DNA from: Hanleya hanleyi
Taxonomy: Eukaryota; Mollusca; Polyplacophora; Lepidopleurida; Hanleyidae
DNA length: 64,000 bases
Direction of reading: 5' to 3'
NCBI GenBank assembly: GCA_036873755.1
Contig: JAVTVY010025318.1
Location: 1 to 64,000, forward strand
The translations under genes were made by a program, and so were the position numbers. Below the pieces are notes generated by a model. The model saw only the letters and a list, made by a program, of their open reading frames with translations. It made no database searches and was not told the DNA's origin. Below, one piece after another: positions 1 to 7,619 of the stretch; positions within the stretch are counted from its first letter, which is position 1; every line of letters begins with the position of its first letter.

Positions 1-224
1 TTCACCCAGCATTCTTCACATAGGCATAAATGCCCGCACGGAAATAGGGCGTACAGGCTTTCTTCCTCTGTACACACACTGCAGCTTGATTTACTTTGTT
101 CCTTCTGTAGTGCTTCTTCTTGTTTTAAAATCATAACGCCCATTTGATCAATGTCTTGTCTCATGCCATTAATCTGTTCGTTGAGGCGGGTTACTTCGGC
201 CCAAGAGCATGGTGATGGTAGTGG

Positions 225-280
<56 letters not shown>

Positions 281-689
281 CGGCGGTAGCCGACGTGGTT
301 TCGCAAGCCGACGTCGTTATAATCGGAGTTTGAGTAGCCCTTGTATTTGCTGGAGGTCTGTTGCTGTTTAACCAGGGGAGTTCTTCTTCCTCATCAGTTA
401 TATCCGCATCAGTTATATCCCCATTTTCTTCCAGCACCACCCTCCTTATTTCTTGGTCTTGTTCTTCACTTCGTTGTCTTATCAACCTCGCATCTTCTTC
501 CATTACATCCCTCCGCAGCTCTTGCAGTTGTTCTTCACTTCGCCGTATCATCGTCTCGTCGGCAATAACCTGCTGAAAGCTTGTAATTATTGCCACTCCA
601 CCATTGTTATGTTCATCTCCACTCGTAATCACCTCTCTGTGTTCTCTAGGGTCTCTCGGATCGGTGAAGAGTCTTCGTCTTGTACCCAT
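1..689 (-). CDS. RING-finger protein of element A (C-terminus beyond window edge)
   Basis: The minus-strand frame is open from an ATG at 687-689 to the window edge. It reads a Glu/Arg-rich helical region with two copies of a SEEQxQE-type repeat, then a long poly-Thr tract encoded by (ACA)n near 220-280, then a coiled-coil-like stretch, then a RING start. The RING has a C-x2-C pair followed by LFPCGH and LCxxC near 1-75, so the last pair of ligands lies outside the window. The family is probably a RING E3 ubiquitin ligase, with a finger layout like the one at 1548-2534. A TATA box at 727-734 sits about 40 bp upstream and fixes the start. The role is inferred; similar small RING genes in DNA viruses and transposons often act on host ubiquitination. 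Confidence 0.7.
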
Positions 690-726
690 GATTGTAGTTG
701 TGAATAAATGACAAGATACTACGCGT

Positions 727-734
727 TATTTATA
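727..734 (-). promoter_or_regulatory. TATA box of the element A RING gene
   Basis: Perfect TATAAATA on the minus strand. The roughly 35 bases downstream (CGCG, AGTAT, TCATTTATTCACAA) closely match those following the TATA box at 1483-1490, so the two RING genes share one core promoter design. Confidence 0.7.
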
Positions 735-739
735 GTCTA

Positions 740-853
740 GGCGGCTGTGGTGGATGGGTGGGAGGTGGGTTTAAGATGGCGGCTGTGGTGGATGGGTGGG
801 AGGTGGGTTTAAGATGGCGGCTGTGGTGGATGGGTGGGAGGTGGGTTTAAGAT
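740..853. repeat. Three tandem 38-bp repeats with YY1-like sites
   Basis: Three back-to-back copies (740-777, 778-815, 816-853) each end in TTTAAGAT and run into GGCGGC, making an AAGATGGCGGC motif, the consensus of YY1-type sites, at each junction. They lie directly upstream of the element A TATA box and probably act as upstream promoter elements. The binding role is inferred from motif knowledge only. Confidence 0.75.
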
Positions 854-884
854 GGCGGCCGGTGTGAGTGAGTGCAAAATGATG

Positions 885-1005
885 GTATCTGCTAAAAAAA
901 TTTTGTGTTTTATTTTTCCAACTTTAAAACGGGGTCTCATTTTTTGCAATAAATGTGAGTTCACTGCAGCATGTTTATCGAAAAGAAAAAAAAAACTAGG
1001 AATTT
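885..1005. repeat. Internally deleted terminal repeat of element A
   Basis: Bases 885-965 match 4345-4415 of the right terminal repeat of element B in the same orientation, and 972-1005 match 4648-4680. About 230 bp are missing in between. This is therefore the right end of a related element reading leftward. It faces element B head to head across a spacer of about 80 bp (1006-1086). Confidence 0.6.
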
Positions 1006-1086
1006 TTTTCTCCATTTGACACCCCATAGCTGTACTCACATTTTTGCCTGCACACTGTATAGTGCTGTGTTACCGTTGTCCAAGGA

Positions 1087-1474
1087 TAAAAATTTCCTAG
1101 TTTTCTTTCTTTCGATAAACCAGCTACAATTTTTAGGGTGATATTATAAGGCTGTGAGCGATATACTTGACGTATTTTTAGCCAGGAAAATCCATTTATT
1201 TCCAGTGTATCGGGTTTTCCATACTACCGTACCAGAACGTTACGCGTCTAAAAATCAATAAAATTATTAAAAATAACGGCTTAGTTTAGCGCTATCCTGC
1301 TAAATTTTTAAATACTACACCATGAGTTGCCTCAGTTCAACTTGAAATAAAATTCATACGTGCACTGACATTTATTGTAAAATGACAACCGTTTAAAATT
1401 GGAAAAGAAACACAAATATTTTGTTCAGCGTAAATATAGACAAAACAGATATAACGATTTCACTGACGTCCGCG
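1087..1474 (+). repeat. Left terminal inverted repeat of element B
   Basis: Reverse complement of 4295-4680 with only scattered differences. The match stops abruptly at CGCG just before the TATA box. It contains a CRE-like TGACGTC at 1464-1470. Confidence 0.8.
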
Positions 1475-1490
1475 CCTTACACTATAAATA
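1464..1490 (+). promoter_or_regulatory. CRE half-site plus TATA box of the RING gene
   Basis: TGACGTC at 1464-1470 is followed by TATAAATA at 1483-1490, 58 bp before the ATG at 1548. The CRE lies in the terminal repeat and the TATA box just inside it. Confidence 0.65.
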
Positions 1491-1547
1491 GCGCGCAGTA
1501 TTTACTCATTTATTCACAATTATGCCAGTGTCTACTAGACGTGCACA

Positions 1548-2534
1548 GTGATGGAGTCATCCCTGGCTGAAATCATGGATATTGACATACCAGACTTCAT
1601 CACAAATGATGATAATGAAGTACAAGTGTTCGACAACATCATTAATATGGTACATGACGAGCCATGGTTGGATGCTATAATGGAAGACTTATTTACACCT
1701 CAACCCCGGCACCACCCTCCAGCAGCCACACCGCATCTTAGTGACCTCCCAGCAGCGACATCGCATCTTAGTGACTTTGCAGCAGCGACATCGGATCTTA
1801 GTGACTTCACAGCAGCGACATCGGATCTTACCCCAGTCGAATACCAATGTTTTGACGACATAGACCGCGTGTTAGAAACTATGTTGAAACAACAACAACA
1901 AAGCCCCCAAGCTAAAGAAAAAGCAGGAGAAACGGGACAAGAAGAACAAACAGAAACAGAAACCGAAACCGACACCGACACCGACACCGACACAGAAGGA
2001 GGACAAGGCGAAGATGAACAGAAGAGGAAAGACTTAAAAACCACAGTACCCGAAAAAAGGAAAGATTTAAGAAAAAACAGGAAAGACGCCAGAAGAAACA
2101 GGAAAGACGCCAGAATCGGTAAAAAAGACGCCAGAAGCGATAGAAAAGACGCCAGAAGCAGAACAAATAGGCAACAGGAAAGAAAAAACAGAAAAGACGC
2201 CAGAAAAAAGAGAATAAGAGAGAATACAAGAAAAATAAGCCAAAAAGAAAACGAAGACGTCATCTACTACGCTTCCGCAATAAGAACAAAACTGGCATCC
2301 AACACACAACGCCAAGTAGCCTCCTATTTACACTGCGTGGAATGCTGTAACCAGTTCGTTAAATACGCTATTTTCCCCTGTGGGCATCAAGCCTTGTGTG
2401 TGGCTTGTATACATCGACATGCTCAAATACCAGTGTGTGCGGACGCTTACAAACCCCTAGTGTGTGAATTCATAGCCTTGACATGTCCGGTGTGTACTGA
2501 GAGAAGACAACGCCAACAGCCCCCAACTATGTAA
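1548..2534 (+). CDS. RING-finger protein with acidic N-terminus and basic repeat region
   Basis: 328 aa. The acidic N-terminus is followed by four degenerate 10-residue repeats (AATSxLSDF type, residues about 57-92), a Gln/Thr-Asp-Glu-rich linker with a run of Thr-Asp pairs, and a highly basic region with repeated RKDAR units (about 165-235). The C-terminal C3HC4-like RING has ligands near Cys263, Cys266, Cys278, His280, Cys284, Cys287, Cys313 and Cys316. It is predicted to be an E3 ubiquitin ligase, and the Arg/Lys repeats suggest nuclear or nucleic-acid association. The ATG follows a TATA box by 58 bp. The mRNA ends in a histone-like stem-loop 19 nt after the stop. The ORF is intact, unlike most genes of elements C and D. 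The substrate cannot be read from sequence. Confidence 0.8.
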   Translation: MMESSLAEIMDIDIPDFITNDDNEVQVFDNIINMVHDEPWLDAIMEDLFTPQPRHHPPAATPHLSDLPAATSHLSDFAAATSDLSDFTAATSDLTPVEYQCFDDIDRVLETMLKQQQQSPQAKEKAGETGQEEQTETETETDTDTDTDTEGGQGEDEQKRKDLKTTVPEKRKDLRKNRKDARRNRKDARIGKKDARSDRKDARSRTNRQQERKNRKDARKKRIRENTRKISQKENEDVIYYASAIRTKLASNTQRQVASYLHCVECCNQFVKYAIFPCGHQALCVACIHRHAQIPVCADAYKPLVCEFIALTCPVCTERRQRQQPPTM

Positions 2535-2552
2535 TCGCTTACATATTCCAAA

Positions 2553-2568
2553 GGCCCTTTTCAGGGCC
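2553..2568 (+). terminator. Histone-type 3' stem-loop after the RING gene
   Basis: A six-base-pair stem GGCCCT/AGGGCC encloses the four-base loop TTTC, preceded by CCAAA and followed by ACCCCA. This matches the geometry, loop and flanks of replication-dependent histone mRNA 3' ends. A purine-rich GAAAGGGGAAA about 13 nt downstream resembles a histone downstream element. It starts 19 nt after the stop codon. Confidence 0.75.
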
Positions 2569-2659
2569 ACCCCATCTTTCCGAAAGGGGAAACTTCTAAC
2601 ATGAAAAGCACAAAAATAAAAAAATAACATCAACTCCCACACACATATATATAAAAACA

Positions 2660-3360
2660 CCTACCCCTCTTATAAATTTCAGTCCGTTATTATTCGGGCT
2701 GTAATGTTTATTCCTTTACTGGTGGACAACAACAGTGACAAATGTCCCCCTCCTCCCCTTTTTCCCCCTCCCCCTTTCCCCTCACCCACTGGTTCAAATA
2801 AATTTCAGTCCGTTATGATTCGGGCTGTAATATTAATTACTGAGAGAGAAAAAAAATTGTAAAATTAGTAACATGTCGCACAGGGTCGCCAACGACAAAA
2901 ACATCTCCCTCCCTCCTCCCCCTTCTCCCCCTTTTCCCTCTTTTCTATGTCAACGACAGTGACAAATGTCCCCCTCCTCCCCTTTTCCCCCCTCCCCCCT
3001 CACCCACTGGTTCAAATAAATTTCAGTCCGTTATGATTCGGGCATATTATTCGGGCTGTAATGTTTATTCCTTTACTGGTCGACAACAGTGACAAATGTC
3101 CCCCTCCTCCCCTTTCTCCCTTTCCCCTCACCCACTGGTTCAAATAAATTTCAGTCCGTTATGATTCGGGCTGTAATATTAATTACTGAGAGAGAAAAAA
3201 AATTGTAAAATTAGTAACATGTCGCACAGGGTCGCCAACGACAAAAACATCTCCCTCCCTCCTCCCCCTTCTCCCCCTTTCCCCCTCTTTTCTAGTCCCC
3301 AGGCCCTGTGCTGGTTCAAATAAATTTCAGTCCGTTATGATTCGGGCTGTAATATTAATT
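2660..3360. repeat. Tandem repeats with polyadenylation-type hairpin cassettes between convergent genes
   Basis: Two alternating repeat types fill the space between the two gene ends. One carries an AAATAAATTTCAGTCCG segment followed by TTATGATTCGGGCTG, in at least five copies near 2674, 2795, 3015, 3143 and 3321; its AATAAA is followed by a 7-bp hairpin (CAGTCCG, 8-nt loop, CGGGCTG with one wobble). The other is a pyrimidine-rich tract with GTCGCACAGGGTCGCC, seen near 2873 and 3219. The order suggests repeated unequal exchange. Confidence 0.7.
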
Positions 3361-3409
3361 ACTGAGAGAGAGAAAAAGAAAAAAAACCTGTGTTTGTAAG
3401 AGAGAGATT

Positions 3410-3425
3410 GGTCCTGACAAGGACC
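3410..3425 (-). terminator. Second minus-strand histone-type stem-loop
   Basis: On the minus strand GGTCCT, loop TGTC, AGGACC: the same 6-bp stem and 4-nt loop as at 3555-3570, about 145 bp further downstream of the minus-strand gene. It may be a duplicated or back-up 3' end. Confidence 0.5.
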
Positions 3426-3554
3426 GTTAATATCGGGCAGGGATTGTTTTTTGGTGTTGCAGTTTGCTAATAGAATAAAGAGGGATAATGTGGGACCTGT
3501 GCTTTGAAAAATTTGTGCCAAGTTATTAGAAGCTCTCTTTCGATAGCATTGGTT

Positions 3555-3570
3555 GGCCCTGATAAGGGCC
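3555..3570 (-). terminator. Histone-type 3' stem-loop of the minus-strand gene
   Basis: On the minus strand GGCCCT, loop TATC, AGGGCC, preceded by TTCAAC and followed by AACCAA, starting about 60 nt after the stop codon at 3632. Stem, loop length and flanks fit histone mRNA 3' ends and mirror the element at 2553-2568. Confidence 0.7.
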
Positions 3571-3631
3571 GTTGAAGTTCAATTTGATCACCCTGTTTTC
3601 TTCAGGGAGGGAGTTTTCCTGTCTACTCCCC

Positions 3632-4222
3632 TCACATCTTGCTCACAGAGAAATAGCTATAGGGTGTCAACGTGTATTTATGAACACCCTCTTCTTCTTC
3701 TTCTTCTTCTTGTGGACAGATGGGCATACCCTCCAGGAAGTTAGCGGCGGCTATTGTCTGTTGTTGTTGGTTCTCCTGTTCTTCAAAAATGATGGTGGGG
3801 AGGTCTTGCAAGGGAAAATCCACGGGCGCTGTTATATTTTCATCCACATAGTCGTCGTCCGGCTGGACTGCTGGCTCTTCTTGTGGACGAGGGGCCAGCA
3901 GCGGAGGAGGGGGAGGGCGCATCTCTCTCTGCATGGTGGCCTGTAGTAATTCCAACCACCCCTCCTCGCTGATGGTTCTGGATGAATTAATTAGTCTTCT
4001 TAAATTCTCCGCTGTTCCTCTTCCTTCTCCCGATACACTGTCTTGATTCTTGTTCAGTGTGGCACTCCATTCTGTGAATTCGCACAACCAGAATGCTTTA
4101 ACGGCGTCCAGCATCGCCTTCTTCTGGCGTCGAGATATCGTTCTCTGTCGCCGGCGGGAGGCCTTGGTGGAGGTGGTAGACATTGTCGCTATTCCGTGGC
4201 TCATTTTCTTCTCTCTGTTCAT
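3632..4222 (-). CDS. Pro/Glu-rich protein of element B, function unknown
   Basis: 196 aa and intact. The basic N-terminus (residues about 18-35, rich in Ser/Arg/Lys) could be a nuclear localisation signal. The middle part is predicted helical, followed by a Pro-rich stretch, an acidic DDDYVDE segment, Gln-rich and then a run of eight Glu encoded by a (CTT)n microsatellite near 3690-3710. No family is recognised. Its promoter lies at and inside the right terminal repeat (TATA-like 4280-4287, CRE-like 4299-4305). Other in-frame Met codons (residues 7 and 14) could be the true start. It is probably a partner of the RING protein, since the two are the only cargo of the element. Confidence 0.6.
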   Translation of the reverse strand: MNREKKMSHGIATMSTTSTKASRRRQRTISRRQKKAMLDAVKAFWLCEFTEWSATLNKNQDSVSGEGRGTAENLRRLINSSRTISEEGWLELLQATMQREMRPPPPPLLAPRPQEEPAVQPDDDYVDENITAPVDFPLQDLPTIIFEEQENQQQQTIAAANFLEGMPICPQEEEEEEEGVHKYTLTPYSYFSVSKM

Positions 4223-4279
4223 ATGTTGTCATCTGGCAGTGAAAGGTTTTGGAATGACCCGAATGAAGCTGGGCGCTAG

Positions 4280-4305
4280 CTTATATAAAAATTACGCGGA
4301 CGTCA
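4280..4305 (-). promoter_or_regulatory. TATA-like box and CRE of the minus-strand gene
   Basis: TATATAAG on the minus strand (4280-4287) and TGACGTC (4299-4305). The CRE is the terminal-repeat copy of the one at 1464-1470. Confidence 0.55.
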
Positions 4306-4680
4306 GCGAAATCGCTCTATCTGTTTGGTCTATATTTTTACGCTGAACAAAATATTTGTGTTTCTTTTCCAATTTTAAACGGTTGTCATTTTACAATAAA
4401 TGTCAGTGCACGTATAAATTTTATTTCAAGTTGAACTCAGGCAACTCATGGTGTAGTATTTAAAAATTTAGCAGGATAGCGCTACACTAAGCCGCTATTT
4501 TTAATAATTTTATCGATTTTTACACGCGTAACGTTATAGTACGGTAGTGTGGAAAACCCGCTACACTGGAAATAAATGGGTTTTCCTGGCTAAAAATACG
4601 TCAAGTATATTGCTCACAGCCTTATAATATCACCCTGAAAATTGTAACTGGTTTATCGAGAGAAAACTATAAAAATTATA
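4295..4680 (-). repeat. Right terminal inverted repeat of element B
   Basis: Inverted copy of 1087-1474, ending in the same GTTTATCGA terminus. The two copies differ by scattered substitutions and short indels only. Confidence 0.8.
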
Positions 4681-5090
4681 GAAAAAATAGCCTTCGTTTC
4701 ACTGCAAGAAGGCCAACGTGCAGAGTTCCCAATGATTTTGGTGCGCTGTGGATCACGCCATCTAGCGGTCGTCACAGGCACTGAGAATGGAATGTCTATC
4801 GGCTTGAAAGGGGTCATCTGTTAATAACCAATAGGCCGGTGAAGCATTTTGGAGACGATTTCAATGTTGCCTTCTCTCCCACCTGTGCGCGAATTCTTAA
4901 TTGTTACAGTCCAGGCACAAATGACACGCAGATGTAGCGTCGCAAAATGTTCTGAAGTATATTTATCTTGGAGCACGCGCCTACAAAATTGCATTGTAAT
5001 GTCAATTTAATTATTTTCTAGAACAGGATACGATACGAATTTTATTACGATGAAATATTTTTTTTTACTCACGAGTATTTAGCAAGAATC
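4681..5090. other. Spacer between elements B and C, no gene seen
   Basis: No ORF, repeat or RNA gene is recognised. It becomes AT-rich towards 5090. It may be host DNA or the remnant of the left end of element C. Confidence 0.4.
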
Positions 5091-5134
5091 CATATATACA
5101 CATTTGCCTGGACGGTGTTTTGTCATTCACCACT

Positions 5135-5811
5135 ATGGCAGCGCACGGAACGGAGCTCGCCTTCTTCCAACTCACGTCTGATGTCATTCTCATCGTCTAT
5201 GATCATGAACTGCAGCTCATCGAAGAACATCCCCGAGAAGTTAAGCTATGTTTAAGCCTACCAGGTTGTTACAGGGAAAAGAGCCCGAAGTCGATTTCAT
5301 GCACGTGGGAGTCGGTGTTTACCTGCGAAGTGGTAGAGATGATTCTTTTTTCCCCCGGTTAGAACAGTGTGGTGGTACCGCTATCCTACTCCGGCCGGCA
5401 TTATGGCAGGCGCTGAAAGCTATTATCACCGACGTTCACGACGTACTCTACCCTGAGGCCAACTCTGTAGCCACGCGCACTCTTACACCGGACTGTACCC
5501 TATTGTTATACCCCCAACGCGTGGAGCTCATCGATGACGATAGTCGGTGTTGGTGTACGTCTGAACCCGCGCGTGTCTCTTTATCCCCGAAAGGCTGGAT
5601 TACCTTGAAACGTGTGTTATGCGGTGACCTCGACGGAGATAGCATTCACCTGTGTGACGATGTCTACATTTTCCGCGGTCCCTATTTTGTTCGACTCTTC
5701 TGTCTCAAGCGAGGTGGTTTTACTCTGGACCCCGATCTATGGACGGCTTTGCAACAAGTAGTGCCCATGGTCGATGAAGTACTCTCTCCACAGGAGCCTC
5801 TCACAGAATAG
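5135..5811 (+). pseudogene. Long PC4-like protein, frameshifted
   Basis: Homologue of the 228-aa protein at 47,698-48,384. The start at 5135 (MAAHGTEL) aligns with MAASGADL there and follows a TATA-like CATATATA at about 5090. The reading frame breaks near 5260-5266, where a short deletion removes the first Trp of the repeat pattern and shifts the frame, and it resumes at about 5263 in the next frame to the TAG at 5809-5811. Three modules survive, each ending in a hydrophobic strand, then Trp and a helix (for example LxPDLWTALQQVVPMVD). The modules resemble the PC4/SUB1 single-stranded-DNA-binding fold. As it stands it is probably non-functional. Confidence 0.7.
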
Positions 5812-5836
5812 TACGATTCATGTCTGTACCTGACAC

Positions 5837-5844
5837 TATAAATA
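5837..5844 (+). promoter_or_regulatory. TATA box of the short PC4-like gene
   Basis: TATAAATA, followed about 25 nt later by GTGTGTGTCATTCA. The same TATA-to-GTGTGTGTCATTCA layout precedes the orthologue in element D (47,226-47,233). The implied transcription start near 5870 excludes any ATG upstream of 5897. Confidence 0.7.
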
Positions 5845-5896
5845 CCAGGGGTGACACAGAGTGTGTGTCATTCACCGTTCGACATTTAGAGCAAGC

Positions 5897-6451
5897 ATGT
5901 CATCCGACCTACGAGCCATTCTGCCCCTTATACCCCAGGTGGGGTTATACGTCTATGAAGATAAACTCATCCTGGTGAAAGACTGTGGAGCTATTTGCTG
6001 GGCGCCCGCTGAGACTCTATCGAATACGGTGACGCTACAGCGTGACGGCTGGACTAAATTTAAACGGGTGTTGAGCGGTGAGTTCGACGGACACCTCATC
6101 CACATAGACAATGCCATCTACGTATATACCGTACCTCCCCTCTTCGCACGCCTGGGCCGCTACCAAGACCCTACGCGAAGTTTCATCCTAGGCCCCTCTC
6201 TGTGGTCAGCCTTGGAGAAAGTAGTGCCTATTGTGGACCAGCTGTTTACACCGGACGAACGATCACCAGACGAATTGGCGTGGGCTCGTGCTATGGAGGA
6301 CGCGCTGGCTGAACCCCATGAAAAACAACATGAACCCGATACAGCCGGGGAAGACGAAAGTACTATATCTATAGGATGCACAGAGGCTAGAGTGTCAGTG
6401 TCACCTGATGAAGCGAACACACATGACGGGGACCCAGAGGCACCCCGATGA
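5897..6451 (+). CDS. Short PC4-like protein (two modules)
   Basis: 184 aa. Two tandem modules of about 55-60 residues, each predicted as several beta strands followed by a Trp-containing helix: residues about 10-60 ending in VTLQRDGWTKFKRVLSG, and about 65-115 ending in LGPSLWSALEKVVPIVD. The second signature resembles the C-terminal strand and helix of PC4/SUB1 coactivators, so one chain could imitate a PC4 dimer. The C-terminal 65 residues are acidic and probably disordered. The orthologue is at 46,672-47,175. The stop overlaps the integrase ATG (ATGA, 6448-6451). Predicted role: single-stranded DNA binding in viral replication or transcription, inferred from pattern only. Confidence 0.7.
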   Translation: MSSDLRAILPLIPQVGLYVYEDKLILVKDCGAICWAPAETLSNTVTLQRDGWTKFKRVLSGEFDGHLIHIDNAIYVYTVPPLFARLGRYQDPTRSFILGPSLWSALEKVVPIVDQLFTPDERSPDELAWARAMEDALAEPHEKQHEPDTAGEDESTISIGCTEARVSVSPDEANTHDGDPEAPR

Positions 6452-7575
6452 GGGGTAAGAAGACCGTGATGAGGCGGTCCCGAAAGGGAAAAAAGGGGTC
6501 AGCATCTACAGTGAACAAGGTGTTAACCGATTTGTATTACAACCCTACCAGTCCAGCCGCGTATAGCGCTGTGGGAGCGCTCGCTCGAGCTGTCCATTCC
6601 CAAGGCATCAGTCGAACTGAAGTTCGAGACTGGTTAAAAACCCAAGACACTTATAGTTTACATCGAGCAGCCCGACGACATTTTCGCCGTGACCGAGTCA
6701 TCGTAGGAGGCATAGACGCGCAATGGCAGGCTGATTTAGTGGATATGAGTCGATTTGCACCTCACAATGATGGACATCGGTACATATTGACCTGTATCGA
6801 TATTTTATCCAAGTATGCCTGGGTACTACCCATTCGCACCAAAACAGGAGAGAATCTAGTACGGGCGTTCCAGCAGATTTTCAAGACGGGGCGCAAACCC
6901 CTTTATTTGCAAACGGATGAAGGTACAGAATTTCTCAACCGACCCTTTCAAGCCTTTCTTAAGAAACAGAAGGTATTTTTCTTCCATACGTACAACGAAA
7001 CCAAAGCCTCTGTGGTGGAACGATTCAATCGCACCTTCAAAGGACGAATGTACAAGTATTTTACTGCCCAAAACACCCGACGGTACATCGATGTACTACC
7101 TCAACTGGTGCAAGGGTACAATCGAGCCTATCATCGCAGAATCCAGCGAGCTCCCCTCGATGTCACAGAACGCAACGAACATCAAGTGCGTGGTACGCTG
7201 TACTCACCCAGTCCACCATCACTCACGTCACCCCGTTACAAACGTGGAGATGTGGTACGGATCAGTAAAGTGAAAGGCCAATTTGAGAAAAGTTACTTGC
7301 CCAACTGGAGTGACGAGCACTTTGTCATCGTTCGCCATAAACCTCGACAGCCACACGTCTATCAACTGGAAGATCTACAAGGAGAAACACTGCAAGGCAC
7401 GTTTTACGAGGCAGAATTACAACCCATAGTGAAAACACCGAAAGACTACTACACGGTGGAAAAGATTTTGAAAACGGAACGTCGACGTGGCATCCCCTAT
7501 CATTTCGTCAAATGGCAAGGATGGCCCCATTCGTTTAATTCCTGGGTGTCAGGCCGTGACATGAAACGTCTATAA
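6448..7575 (+). CDS. rve-type integrase with C-terminal chromodomain
   Basis: 375 aa and intact. A basic N-terminal region (1-25) and helical N-domain (about 20-80) precede the RNase H-like core, with catalytic Asp96 (WQADLVDM), Asp157 (LQTDEGTEF) and Glu191 (VVERFNRTF); 33 residues separate the second Asp and the Glu. An SH3-like domain follows (about 262-330, YKRGDVVRI), then a chromodomain (about 334-368, YYTVEKILK...FVKWQGW) likely to guide integration to chromatin. This layout is typical of Polinton/adintovirus integrases, which insert linear viral DNA by its terminal repeats. The start codon overlaps the upstream stop. The orthologue at 45,029-46,101 is broken. No zinc-binding HHCC motif is obvious. 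Confidence 0.93.
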   Translation: MRGKKTVMRRSRKGKKGSASTVNKVLTDLYYNPTSPAAYSAVGALARAVHSQGISRTEVRDWLKTQDTYSLHRAARRHFRRDRVIVGGIDAQWQADLVDMSRFAPHNDGHRYILTCIDILSKYAWVLPIRTKTGENLVRAFQQIFKTGRKPLYLQTDEGTEFLNRPFQAFLKKQKVFFFHTYNETKASVVERFNRTFKGRMYKYFTAQNTRRYIDVLPQLVQGYNRAYHRRIQRAPLDVTERNEHQVRGTLYSPSPPSLTSPRYKRGDVVRISKVKGQFEKSYLPNWSDEHFVIVRHKPRQPHVYQLEDLQGETLQGTFYEAELQPIVKTPKDYYTVEKILKTERRRGIPYHFVKWQGWPHSFNSWVSGRDMKRL

Positions 7576-7577
7576 AT
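7571..7577 (+). promoter_or_regulatory. TATA box overlapping the integrase stop codon
   Basis: TATAAAT contains the integrase TAA (7573-7575) and lies 43 bp before the next ATG (7620). The same CTATAAA over the integrase stop occurs in element D (45,027-45,034). Confidence 0.65.
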
Positions 7578-7619
7578 TCTAACCCCTATCACCGCCATGC
7601 TTCAGTGTAGGGTTGTACC

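Larger units (their letters stand above)
1087..4680. mobile_element. Element B: 3.6-kb two-gene element with about 390-bp terminal inverted repeats
   Basis: Near-identical inverted repeats (1087-1474 and 4295-4680) bound two inward-facing genes, a RING protein (+) and a Pro/Glu-rich protein (-), whose 3' ends meet in a tandem repeat block. The repeats end in GTTTATCGA plus an A/T-rich terminus and carry the upstream promoter elements of both genes. No transposase, integrase or polymerase is encoded, so it must be mobilised in trans, or it is a segment of a larger DNA virus. A related copy (element A) abuts it on the left and element C starts about 400 bp to the right. Confidence 0.65.

Noticed and set aside
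151..333. Plus-strand poly-Val ORF
   Set aside because: It is the complement of the (ACA)n poly-Thr tract of the minus-strand RING gene; no independent coding signal.
1700..2263. Long minus-strand ORF rich in Leu/Phe/Ser across the RING gene
   Set aside because: Antisense shadow of the repetitive basic region; the plus frame has a RING finger, TATA box and 3' stem-loop.
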